Numbered from the stretch's first letter, positions 1-6,287 are shown. The stretch: DNA of 8,781 bases from Phycisphaerae bacterium (GCA_029259995.1 JAJDEC010000111.1:1-8781); one strand, 5' to 3'. Notes: a model not told the origin generated them from the letters alone. Numbers and translations: made by a program.

Positions 1-103
1 GAACATCGCCGCCCAATTGGCAGATTTTCTCGGCAATCGCCCGAGTCGGTCTCTTACTGCGGGCGATGTTGTAGTGCAGATCCGACGTAATGATGATTCG
101 CAT
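1..103 (-). CDS. Metallophosphoesterase (calcineurin-like), N-terminal fragment
   Basis: This is the 5' end of a minus-strand gene that leaves the window at base 1. Thirty-four complete codons are visible. They read MRIIITSDLHYN at the start and LGGDV at the end. Known for the family: a hydrophobic strand followed by S-D-x-H is metal-binding motif I of calcineurin-like phosphoesterases (Asp8 and His10 here), and a helix leading into GGDVxxxxGD is motif II, so the fragment stops just before the second metal-ligand Asp. Such enzymes hydrolyse phosphomonoesters or diesters with two divalent metals; the substrate cannot be told from 34 residues. ATG 103-101 is chosen because the family start (M-[RK]-hydrophobic strand) begins exactly there; the Shine-Dalgarno is weak (GGAA, 4 bases upstream). 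It is divergent from the ABC genes. Plus-strand frames across this interval look like its shadows. Confidence 0.75.
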   Translation of the reverse strand, partial: MRIIITSDLHYNIARSKRPTRAIAEKICQLGGDV

Positions 104-197
104 GGTTTCCAACGGGCATTCGGATCGCTTCTCAATAGAAACGACGACTGGAATCGTTCGGCGGTTGCACGGCGCAAACACGCTGGGGCTTGGCCGG

Positions 198-229
198 ATT
201 ATAGTTTTACCGACCAGGAACGCACGCAA
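198..229 (-). promoter_or_regulatory. Possible promoter for the metallophosphoesterase gene
   Basis: On the minus strand a perfect TATAAT lies at 203-198, in an otherwise GC-rich spacer between two divergent genes. The best upstream -35-like hexamer is TTGCGT at 229-224, but its 20-base spacing is longer than the usual 16-18. If used, transcription would start near 190 and leave a leader of about 87 bases before ATG 103. The perfect -10 and the divergent position support it; the poor -35 keeps it tentative. Confidence 0.3.
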
Positions 230-318
230 TCGCCGGCTGCGATCGGCACAAAGCCGATCGGCGACTCCCCCGCGACATTGCACGACAACGCCAACGCGGC
301 GATGATCCGTCGAAGCTT

Positions 319-337
319 TCGATGACGCGGTCATCGA
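319..337. repeat. Perfect 8-base inverted repeat ahead of the ABC operon
   Basis: TCGATGAC (319-326), a GCG spacer, then GTCATCGA (330-337) form a 19-base near-perfect palindrome. It ends 4 bases before the GAAGG ribosome site (342-346) that I assign to the ATPase start at 355. As DNA it has the size of a dimeric repressor operator; as RNA it would be an 8-bp hairpin with a 3-base loop in the leader. It also spans an upstream in-frame ATG at 322, which argues against 322 as the start. The function is inferred only from symmetry and position. Confidence 0.4.
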
Positions 338-354
338 CATCGAAGGCAGTGTTG

Positions 355-1152
355 ATGGGAAAACTTCAGGCCGCGTACGCCGCCAGCGTCATGACGGATA
401 GCCCCGAAAAACCCGACATCGTTGTCTCGATCGAGGATGTGCAAAAGCACTACCAACTCGACAACGAGACGATCCGCGCTGTGGACGGCGTGTCGGCCAC
501 TGTCGGTCGCGGGGAAATGCTCGCCGTCATGGGCCACAGTGGATCGGGAAAAACGACGCTGATGCATCTCGTCGGCGGCTTGGATCTACCGGACAGCGGT
601 CGGATCGTCGTGGACGATCGCGAGATCAACACGATGAGCGATACGGAACGAACACTGTTTCGCCGGCGACGGCTGGGCATCGTGTTTCAGGCGTTCAATC
701 TGCTGCCGACGCTGACGGCGCTCGAAAACGTCATGCTGCCCTATCTCGTGGACGGCCGATCCTCGAAGGAAGCAACAGCGCAGGCCAAGAACGTACTGGA
801 CAAGGTTCAGCTCGGTCATCGGCTGAAGCATCGACCGGCGCTGATGTCGGGCGGCGAGCAGCAGCGCGTGGCGATCGCGCGGGCGCTGATGGTCGATCCC
901 GTCCTGATCCTCGCAGACGAGCCGACGGGAAATCTCGATCCATCCTCCTCGAAGCAGGTCTGGGCGCTGTTGCGGGCACTCTGCGAGGAATCTCAAACGA
1001 CTGTCATCATGGTGACGCATGAAGCGAACGCTGCGGCGCACGCCGATCGCGTCTTATTCCTGAAATCCGGACAACTCAGCGGGGAAGCACTCCCGGGGGG
1101 CGCAGGCGATGCGCAGTTGGTCGCAGATCGCTACGCGCAACTGGCGGACTAG
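355..1152 (+). CDS. ABC transporter ATP-binding protein, LolD/MacB/YbbA family
   Basis: This is the 265-residue ATPase subunit that powers the FtsX-type permease encoded next. All nucleotide-binding motifs are present: Walker A GHSGSGKTT (60-68), Q-loop FQAFNLLPT (111-119), signature MSGGEQQRVAIARAL (164-178; Met replaces the usual Leu), Walker B VLILADEP (183-190), D-loop TGNLD (191-195) and switch His222 in VTHE. The run from FQAFNLLP to the signature and GNLD is characteristic of the LolD/MacB/YbbA/FtsE group, which act on lipoproteins, peptides or envelope components rather than as solute importers. I chose ATG 355 because GAAGG (342-346) sits 8 bases upstream. ATG 322 (11 codons earlier) and ATG 391 (12 codons later) are in frame without a clear ribosome site; 391 would trim an N-terminal extension beyond the normal 230-250 residues. 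The 3' end overlaps the permease gene by 44 bases, so translation is probably coupled. Confidence 0.9.
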   Translation: MGKLQAAYAASVMTDSPEKPDIVVSIEDVQKHYQLDNETIRAVDGVSATVGRGEMLAVMGHSGSGKTTLMHLVGGLDLPDSGRIVVDDREINTMSDTERTLFRRRRLGIVFQAFNLLPTLTALENVMLPYLVDGRSSKEATAQAKNVLDKVQLGHRLKHRPALMSGGEQQRVAIARALMVDPVLILADEPTGNLDPSSSKQVWALLRALCEESQTTVIMVTHEANAAAHADRVLFLKSGQLSGEALPGGAGDAQLVADRYAQLAD

Positions 1153-3973
1153 GCCCGGCCGCACGGCGCTGGCCGTCTTGTCGGTCACGCTCGGTGTCGC
1201 CGTCGTCGTCTGGGTGACGTGTTGCTATGAATCCGTTCGACGCGGCATCACAGATGTCGTCCTGGAATGGATTGGCCGCAGCCATGTCATCGTCGAGCCG
1301 GCGGCGGGCGTCTGGGGGTTGTTTGACGCTGACGTTGCGGATCTCATCCGGGATATTCCAGGCGTTGAACACATCACGACACGTACGCGCGAATACGTCG
1401 AAGCAGCCCCGGCGACAGGCAGCAACGCCAATTCGCCGCAGAGCGAGTTCGTCGACATCGAAGTCACGGGCGTGAACCCCGGGCAGGAGTCGATCTTCCG
1501 AACGCATCGCATGTTGGAGGGTCGTTTCATCGAATCGGGCGATGACAACGCGATCGTCATCGAGCGCCTGCTGGCGGAGGAGTTTGACCTGGGCCTCGGT
1601 GACACGCTGTTGTTGCAGGACAACGACGTCCCCAGGATCCCCGAGGCGTTCGTCGTCGTCGGCGTGATCGATCGTCGACGGGCAAGCCTGAACCAGGCAA
1701 TGATGACGTGGACGTCTCTGGAGAGAGTGCAGCGAATCGCGCGATTGCCGGGGAAGATCAAGGCCGTCGACATCATCGTCGAGAATCCGACGATAGCGAA
1801 CATTCAGTCCGTCGCCGAGCAGGTTCGCACGCGGATCGATGCGCGTGACGCGGCACTGAAGGCGGCCGGAAAAAAGACGAACGAGATAGAGATCAACACG
1901 ACAGAAGCGCAGCACAAGAAACTGGACGCCGCCAAGGGTCTGTTGCAGTTCATCATGTTACTGCTGGCGTGCGTCGTTCTGCTGACGGCATTCTTCATTA
2001 TTCTCGCGACGATGAGCATGGGCGTGTCGGAACGCGTTGCCGAACTCGGATTGCTGCGATGCGTCGGCGTGACACGCTGGCAGTTGACGGGATTCGTGCT
2101 CATCCAGACGCTTCCACTGGGCATCGCCGGCACGTTGATGGGGATACCGATCGGACTTGCGTTTCAATGGCTGACGTTGAGCGCCGTGCCCGACTATCTC
2201 GGCAATTTTGCAATCAGCGACTGGGGAATGGCACTGGCCGTCTTTGGCGGCATCGGTACGACTTTGCTGGGGGCGGCCGTTCCCGCGATGTCGGCATTTC
2301 ACGTTTCGCCGATTGAAGCAAGCCGGGCGACGACGGGGCGCAGCTCGCGCAAGTGGGTCTGGATCGTCGGCGCGATCGGCGTCACCGCGCTCTTCGCGCA
2401 CGAATATGTCAATCGATCGATGCCGGATCGGGGCGAAGGCGGATTTGATGCGACGGCGATTCTCAGCGTGGTGCTCCTGTACTTCGGAGCGGCGATGTTG
2501 GTTCCGCTGATCGTCACGATCGCGGGAAGACTGGCGACGATCGTCGCGGCGTTTGCATTGCGGATTCGACCACAGCTGTTGGGCGATGAGATCATGCGGG
2601 CCCCTTTTCGTGCGGGAGCGATCAGCGCGGCGCTAATGGTCGGCCTGTCGATGATCGTCGGTCTCGTCGTATGGGGGAACTCCGTCAAACAGGGCTGGCA
2701 GTTTCCGAAGGAATTCCCCGACGCGCTGTTGTACTCCTACAAGCCGTTGCCGTTTGACAAGGTACATGCGTTGAACGAGACGCCGGGGATCAAGGGCGAC
2801 GAATTCACAGTCACGGATGACTTCGGCTTTTCCATGCGAAAGCCGACCGACAACATTTTGATGAATATGTTTTCGGGCACGGATGCGCTGTCGCGTTGTC
2901 TGGCGATCGATCCCGAAGAGGGTTTTCGCATCGTCAAGCTCACGTTCATCGAAGGGAGTGAGCCGGAAGCGAAGCGACTTCTGAACGAAGGCGGCCACAT
3001 CCTCGTGACGCGCGAATTCGCCAAGGCGAAGAAGAAGCATCTGGGCGACAGAGTCACGATCTGGGTTGATGTGTCGGCAAGGACGGCAAGGACTATCGAA
3101 AAACGCGGAAACAAACGTGCGAAGATCATCAAGGCGTCGGATCGACATTATGTTCGGACGACGTTTCGCGTCGCGGGCGTGATCGCGTCGCCCGGCCTGG
3201 ACATCGCGATCAGCTTTTTCAATGCGGGCACGTATTTTCAATCGTATGCCGTCGGTGCGATCATGTGTACCACGGCGGACGCAAAGGATCTGTTCGGCCG
3301 ACACTACGGCAAACTGATCCTGTTCAATTTTGATCTGCCAGCGCACGACGCGACGCGAATCGTGTCCGACACATCGCACACACAGGGCGGCGTCTCGGCG
3401 ATGGAGAACAAGGCTGGGCGGAAGACGTTTGCGCTGGGCGGCGGCCCCATCCCCGGCGATGGTCCGGAAGAGCGCGTCGTCAATTCAATGCTCAAGCAAC
3501 TCGGCTGGCCGATCAAGGCATTTGTCACGGCGCGCGAATTGAAGCAGCAGATCGACGACAACATCAATCGCGTAACGCTGCTGTTGTCGGCGATTCCGTT
3601 CGCGGGACTGCTGATCGCAGCGCTGGGGCTGGGCAACCTGATGGCGGCAAATGTGGCGAGTCGCTCGCGCTATCTCGCCGTGCTGCGCGCAATCGGCGTC
3701 ACGCGCAGCCAGGTCCTGCGAATGATCGTCGGCGAAGCGCTGATACTCGCATTGATCGGCAGCGGTCTGGGCCTGCTGCTCGGATTCGTGCTGGGACGAA
3801 CAAGCAATCGGATGACGGCGATCCTGTCGGGCTTCGAGCCGGAATTCAGCATTCCGTGGACGCTGGTGGCCTACGGCGCGATGGCGGCAACGGCGTTGTG
3901 CATGCTGGCAGCGATCATTCCGGCGATGCGGGCGAGCCGGGCGAATATCGTCGGTGCGTTGTCCGATCTCTAA
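1109..3973 (+). CDS. ABC transporter permease, FtsX/MacB type with ten predicted membrane helices (YbbP-like)
   Basis: This 954-residue inner-membrane protein is the partner of the preceding ATPase. Hydrophobicity gives helix 1 at about 19-40, an extracytoplasmic domain (about 41-278, MacB-like periplasmic core region), helices 2-4 at about 280-303, 327-356 and 372-397 (first FtsX unit), helices 5-7 at about 416-434, 451-476 and 505-527, a second large extracytoplasmic domain (about 528-820), and helices 8-10 at about 822-847, 873-897 and 918-940 (second FtsX unit). Both FtsX units carry the family sequence after their first helix: ELGLLRCVGVTRWQ in the first, YLAVLRAIGVTRSQ in the second. 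The start is supported by the typical RNW-x-R-PGRT amphipathic segment before helix 1. Two FtsX units in one chain match E. coli YbbP (with YbbA), and differ from four-helix MacB, LolC and LolE. The substrate is unknown; lipid, lipoprotein or lysophospholipid handling is possible by analogy only. No MacA-like adaptor is visible nearby. Confidence 0.9.
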   Translation: MRSWSQIATRNWRTRPGRTALAVLSVTLGVAVVVWVTCCYESVRRGITDVVLEWIGRSHVIVEPAAGVWGLFDADVADLIRDIPGVEHITTRTREYVEAAPATGSNANSPQSEFVDIEVTGVNPGQESIFRTHRMLEGRFIESGDDNAIVIERLLAEEFDLGLGDTLLLQDNDVPRIPEAFVVVGVIDRRRASLNQAMMTWTSLERVQRIARLPGKIKAVDIIVENPTIANIQSVAEQVRTRIDARDAALKAAGKKTNEIEINTTEAQHKKLDAAKGLLQFIMLLLACVVLLTAFFIILATMSMGVSERVAELGLLRCVGVTRWQLTGFVLIQTLPLGIAGTLMGIPIGLAFQWLTLSAVPDYLGNFAISDWGMALAVFGGIGTTLLGAAVPAMSAFHVSPIEASRATTGRSSRKWVWIVGAIGVTALFAHEYVNRSMPDRGEGGFDATAILSVVLLYFGAAMLVPLIVTIAGRLATIVAAFALRIRPQLLGDEIMRAPFRAGAISAALMVGLSMIVGLVVWGNSVKQGWQFPKEFPDALLYSYKPLPFDKVHALNETPGIKGDEFTVTDDFGFSMRKPTDNILMNMFSGTDALSRCLAIDPEEGFRIVKLTFIEGSEPEAKRLLNEGGHILVTREFAKAKKKHLGDRVTIWVDVSARTARTIEKRGNKRAKIIKASDRHYVRTTFRVAGVIASPGLDIAISFFNAGTYFQSYAVGAIMCTTADAKDLFGRHYGKLILFNFDLPAHDATRIVSDTSHTQGGVSAMENKAGRKTFALGGGPIPGDGPEERVVNSMLKQLGWPIKAFVTARELKQQIDDNINRVTLLLSAIPFAGLLIAALGLGNLMAANVASRSRYLAVLRAIGVTRSQVLRMIVGEALILALIGSGLGLLLGFVLGRTSNRMTAILSGFEPEFSIPWTLVAYGAMAATALCMLAAIIPAMRASRANIVGALSDL

Positions 3974-4024
3974 AGGCCTCGTTGTGGAAAGTCCAAGAAT
4001 GTCGCATTTCGGCAAATCGACACC

Positions 4025-5539
4025 ATGACAGATACGACGAACAAGACGCCCCATCGCTCCTTCCTTTCCTCGATCGCGCCGGGCATTCTCGTCGCGGCGA
4101 CAGGCGTCGGGGCCGGCGATCTGATCACGGCGGGCCTGGCGGGTTCGAGGCTTGGCGTCGTCGTCGCATGGACGGCGATTGCCGGGGCACTGCTGAAGTG
4201 GGCGTTGAATGAAGGCGTCGCGCGTTGGCAGATGGCGACAGGGACCACGTTGCTCGAGGGCTGGTCGGACAAGCTCGGCGCGTGGATTCGCTGGGTGTTT
4301 CTCGCATACCTGTTGATCTGGAGCGTGGCGACGGGCAGCGCGCTGATGAGCGCCTGCGGCGTGGCGGGATACGGTCTGTTCACGCCCAACGCGGACGCAG
4401 ACACGGCGAGATTCTATTGGGGCATCGCGCACTCATTCATCGGCGTCGCGCTCGTGCTGCTCGGCGGCTATCGGCTCTTTGAGAAACTCATGGCCGTGTT
4501 CATCGGCGTGATGTTCGCGGCCGTGATCGCGACGGCAGTGCTGATCAAGCCCGACTGGGGCGCCGTCGGTACGGGACTGATCATGCCGACGATTCCCAGG
4601 GCCGACAACGCGCTGAATTACATCCTCGGCATCATCGGCGGCGTCGGCGGAACAGTAACGCTGCTGTGCTACGGCTATTGGATCCGCGAGGAAGGCCGAA
4701 CGGGCGAGTCGGGCGTTCGCGCCTGCCGGCTCGATCTCGCGATCGGCTACGGGATGACGGCGATATTCGGCGTCGCCATGATCGTGATCGGCAGCAAGAT
4801 CACGCTGACACAGGGCGGCGCGAAGATGGCCATTGTGCTGGCCGACCAGTTGGCGCTCACGATGGGCACTTTCGGTCGATGGGTGTTTCTCATCGGATTC
4901 TGGGGCGCCGTCTTCTCCAGCCTGCTCGGCGTATGGCAAAGCGTGCCCTATCTGTTCGCAGATTTCGTCTACATGAATCGCAGGCCACGTGGAAACGTCG
5001 CGACCGACGAACCGGCCATCGACTACACGAAGACGAAAGCGTATCGGGTGTTTCTCTTCGGACTGGCGATCGTACCGATCTTCTTCGTGACGCAGCGTGT
5101 CGAGCATATTCAGTTGACCTACGCCGTGCTTGGTGCGCTTTTCATGCCGCTTCTCGCAATGACGCTCCTGCTGATGAACAATCGATCCGACTGGGTCGGC
5201 GTTCGATTTCGATCGCGATGGGCCATCAACGTCCTGCTCGTTGCGACGCTGGTTTTCTTCGCGTACATCGGCGGCCGGAAACTGATCAAGGAACTCAGAC
5301 CGAAGCCACCGACGAGCGCCGCATCCATCGGGATGCTGGAATCCACCGGACGGACCTTGGAAACGGCGCCGGGCATTTTAGAGACGGACGCCAACCGGCC
5401 CCGACGGACCAATCCCGTGCACAATCGCCAACCGACAATTCACCAACAGCCCGCCCCTGCCGCCCGCATGTCAATCGAGCCAGAATCCGGGATGCGGAGC
5501 GATAACCACGGTCGAGCATTGAGCTTGTCATCGGGTTAA
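4025..5539 (+). CDS. Nramp-fold transporter with non-canonical metal site
   Basis: This is a 504-residue polytopic membrane protein with about 11 hydrophobic helices between residues 17 and 425. The overall pattern is that of the Nramp/MntH family (LeuT fold, proton-coupled divalent metal uptake): PGILVAATGVGAGD-LITAGLAGSRLG in helix 1, a conserved second helix ending GVARWQMATG, and a broken helix 6 at about 200-220. By hand alignment the helix 1 DPGN motif reads GAGD (29-32), and the helix 6 MPH motif falls on Thr-Leu-Leu (212-214). The usual Asp, Asn and Met ligands are therefore missing, though an Asp sits at the Asn position. The substrate could be a different metal or not a metal. A polar, Pro/Arg-rich tail of about 75 residues follows the last helix, unusual for the family. 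The start at ATG 4025 has no clear Shine-Dalgarno. The gene lies 51 bases after the permease stop without an obvious terminator, so read-through is likely. Confidence 0.8.
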   Translation: MTDTTNKTPHRSFLSSIAPGILVAATGVGAGDLITAGLAGSRLGVVVAWTAIAGALLKWALNEGVARWQMATGTTLLEGWSDKLGAWIRWVFLAYLLIWSVATGSALMSACGVAGYGLFTPNADADTARFYWGIAHSFIGVALVLLGGYRLFEKLMAVFIGVMFAAVIATAVLIKPDWGAVGTGLIMPTIPRADNALNYILGIIGGVGGTVTLLCYGYWIREEGRTGESGVRACRLDLAIGYGMTAIFGVAMIVIGSKITLTQGGAKMAIVLADQLALTMGTFGRWVFLIGFWGAVFSSLLGVWQSVPYLFADFVYMNRRPRGNVATDEPAIDYTKTKAYRVFLFGLAIVPIFFVTQRVEHIQLTYAVLGALFMPLLAMTLLLMNNRSDWVGVRFRSRWAINVLLVATLVFFAYIGGRKLIKELRPKPPTSAASIGMLESTGRTLETAPGILETDANRPRRTNPVHNRQPTIHQQPAPAARMSIEPESGMRSDNHGRALSLSSG

Positions 5540-5544
5540 AGGAC

Positions 5545-5573
5545 TTGCCGGACGGCACATCGTGGCGCATAAT
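5545..5573 (+). promoter_or_regulatory. Sigma70-like promoter for tRNA-Phe
   Basis: TTGCCG (5545-5550) and CATAAT (5568-5573) are separated by exactly 17 bases. The following bases are GC-rich, as in many stable-RNA discriminators. Transcription would begin near 5580 and reach the tRNA after about 25 bases; a small hairpin, CCCGG-TTCG-CCGGG (5582-5595), lies in that leader. The box match, spacing and position immediately before a tRNA make this the best promoter in the window. Confidence 0.55.
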
Positions 5574-5604
5574 CCGGGATTCCCGGTTCGCCGGGTCCGC
5601 TTGC

Positions 5605-5677
5605 GGGCAGGTAGCTCAGTTGGTAGAGCAACGGATTGAAAATCCGTGTGTCGCCGGTTCAAATCCGGCTCTGCCCA
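5605..5677 (+). tRNA. tRNA-Phe (anticodon GAA)
   Basis: A complete 73-base cloverleaf can be folded by hand. The acceptor stem is GGGCAGG (5605-5611) with TCTGCCC (5670-5676), one G-U pair, and discriminator A at 5677. The D arm is GCTC/GAGC (5614-5629). The anticodon stem ACGGA/TCCGT encloses loop TTGAAAA, giving anticodon GAA at 5638-5640. The variable loop is GTGTC and the T arm is GCCGG-TTCAAAT-CCGGC (5653-5669). The sequence closely resembles bacterial tRNA-Phe. The 3' CCA is not encoded, so a CCA-adding enzyme is required. The gene sits alone with its own promoter and a hairpin 33 bases downstream. Confidence 0.97.
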
Positions 5678-5709
5678 GTTCCCCTTGATGCAGATCAGTA
5701 CGCGTAAGG

Positions 5710-5727
5710 GCCTTTGTTTTCAAAGGC
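5710..5727 (+). terminator. Hairpin after tRNA-Phe, likely terminator
   Basis: GCCTTTG (5710-5716), loop TTTT, CAAAGGC (5721-5727) is a perfect 7-bp stem, extendable outward by two G-U pairs. It starts 33 bases after the tRNA end. Only a short pyrimidine stretch follows, so the U-tract is poor; it may act as a terminator or as a 3' end processing boundary for the tRNA precursor. Confidence 0.5.
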
Positions 5728-6133
5728 TTCTGCGTCACATTTGGCGGCTCTCCGATTCTCGGGCGGCTTGTGATATCGATGTAGGATTTGCGCTCGCGTT
5801 TCGGCGGTTGTCGATTTATCGCATTCAACATGCCGCGGTCATCGCAGACGCACGCTTCGTGAATATTCATTTAACGAGATGCGTGTATTCGGACCCTCTC
5901 TTGCGCCGCCAAGGGCCGTGGGCACGATGCGTGAGCCACAGCAATTCGGCCGACGGCATAAAAGCGGACAAAAACGTCGGCAAAGCACTTCCGTGATTGG
6001 ATCGGAGCGCGTATGTTTTCGAACCGCTGTATCGGCGATCGGTATGCATGTGTGCGAATCAGCATCGTGACCTCCGTTCGTTGAGAGAATCCTGTTTGAA
6101 TCGTCGCTTCAACGCGGCCCGACAACACCCGTG
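5728..6133. other. Stretch without a convincing gene, between tRNA-Phe and the small membrane protein
   Basis: No frame here resembles a known family, and the longer open frames are arginine-rich, low-complexity translations typical of GC-rich non-coding DNA. Things visible in it are a 10-base perfect AT-rich palindrome TGAATATTCA at 5860-5869, and a minus-strand ATG at 6065 preceded by GGAGG (6075-6071) that opens a 64-codon frame ending at 5871. That frame has weak third-position GC bias and no recognisable features, so I do not call it a gene. Near the right end is the TTGAA-N7-TTCAA repeat. The region must contain the promoter for the 6147 gene, but I could not pick out a good -35/-10 pair. 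Confidence 0.6.
6096..6112. repeat. Short inverted repeat upstream of the small membrane protein gene
   Basis: TTGAA (6096-6100), seven bases, TTCAA (6108-6112). It is a 17-base dyad ending 21 bases before the AAGGAG ribosome site. Its placement would suit an operator or promoter-proximal regulator site, but five-base arms arise easily by chance. Confidence 0.2.
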
Positions 6134-6139
6134 AAGGAG
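6134..6139 (+). promoter_or_regulatory. Strong Shine-Dalgarno, AAGGAG, fixing the 6147 start
   Basis: A perfect AAGGAG lies 7 bases before ATG 6147. It is the best ribosome site in the window, while most neighbouring genes have weak ones. This is the main reason to accept the 46-codon frame behind it as a gene and suggests high translation. Confidence 0.7.
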
Positions 6140-6146
6140 AATTTCT

Positions 6147-6287
6147 ATGTCAACCGGCGATCAGATCATTTCCGCCCTGGTGTCGAGTTTCTTTGATGTA
6201 TTTGTCGCAATTGTGCTCGGCGCCTTCAACGCCGTGGCGTTGCCGATTCTGCAGGCCATTCCCGCGATTTTCGGAATCACTTCATAG
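6147..6287 (+). CDS. Small hydrophobic membrane protein, 46 residues, unknown function
   Basis: I do not recognise this protein. It begins MSTGDQIISALVSSFFDVF and ends QAIPAIFGITS. About 60 percent of its residues are Ala, Val, Ile, Leu, Phe or Met. The only charged residues are Asp5 and Asp17; Lys, Arg, His, Glu, Cys, Trp and Tyr are all absent. Residues 7-32 could form one membrane helix with Asp17 inside it, and Pro33 and Pro39 break the C-terminal hydrophobic part into a short second segment. Lack of any positive residue is unusual, because most small membrane proteins keep a Lys/Arg anchor. Codon choice (many third-position G/C) resembles the neighbours, and the AAGGAG ribosome site is perfect. 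It precedes the outer-membrane barrel gene by 146 bases on the same strand. Possible roles include a membrane-inserting subunit, a pore-like or toxin-like peptide, or a companion of the barrel; nothing in the sequence decides this. Confidence 0.65.
   Translation: MSTGDQIISALVSSFFDVFVAIVLGAFNAVALPILQAIPAIFGITS

Noticed and set aside
278..306. Possible plus-strand promoter TTGCAC-N17-GATGAT ahead of the ABC operon
   Set aside because: The spacing is ideal but only 3 of 6 and 4 of 6 bases match consensus, which is near background in this spacer; no confident call.
17..325. Plus-strand 102-codon frame at the left end
   Set aside because: It begins at a TTG inside the antisense strand of the metallophosphoesterase fragment and its product has no recognisable features; the minus-strand reading explains bases 1-103 better.
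322..354. Earlier ATG (322) as start of the ABC ATPase
   Set aside because: There is no ribosome site before it, it lies within the inverted repeat 319-337, and it would add residues upstream of an already long N-terminus.
3485..4432. Long minus-strand frame of 315 codons opposite the permease and Nramp-like genes
   Set aside because: Its Arg/His/Gln-rich composition is typical of antisense translation of GC-rich coding DNA; the plus-strand reading is clear membrane protein on both sides.
5484..5580. Direct repeat AATCCGGGAT at 5484 and 5571 near the tRNA as a possible attachment site
   Set aside because: Ten bases only, not matching the tRNA 3' end, and no integrase or element boundaries are visible.
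5616..5870. Minus-strand 84-codon frame ending in GRAGFEPATHGFSIRCSTN
   Set aside because: That C-terminus is the antisense translation of the tRNA-Phe gene, a well-known recurring false protein in databases; the rest has no family features.
5646..5996. Plus-strand 116-codon frame after the tRNA
   Set aside because: It starts inside the tRNA-Phe gene, runs through the terminator-like hairpin and has no family resemblance.
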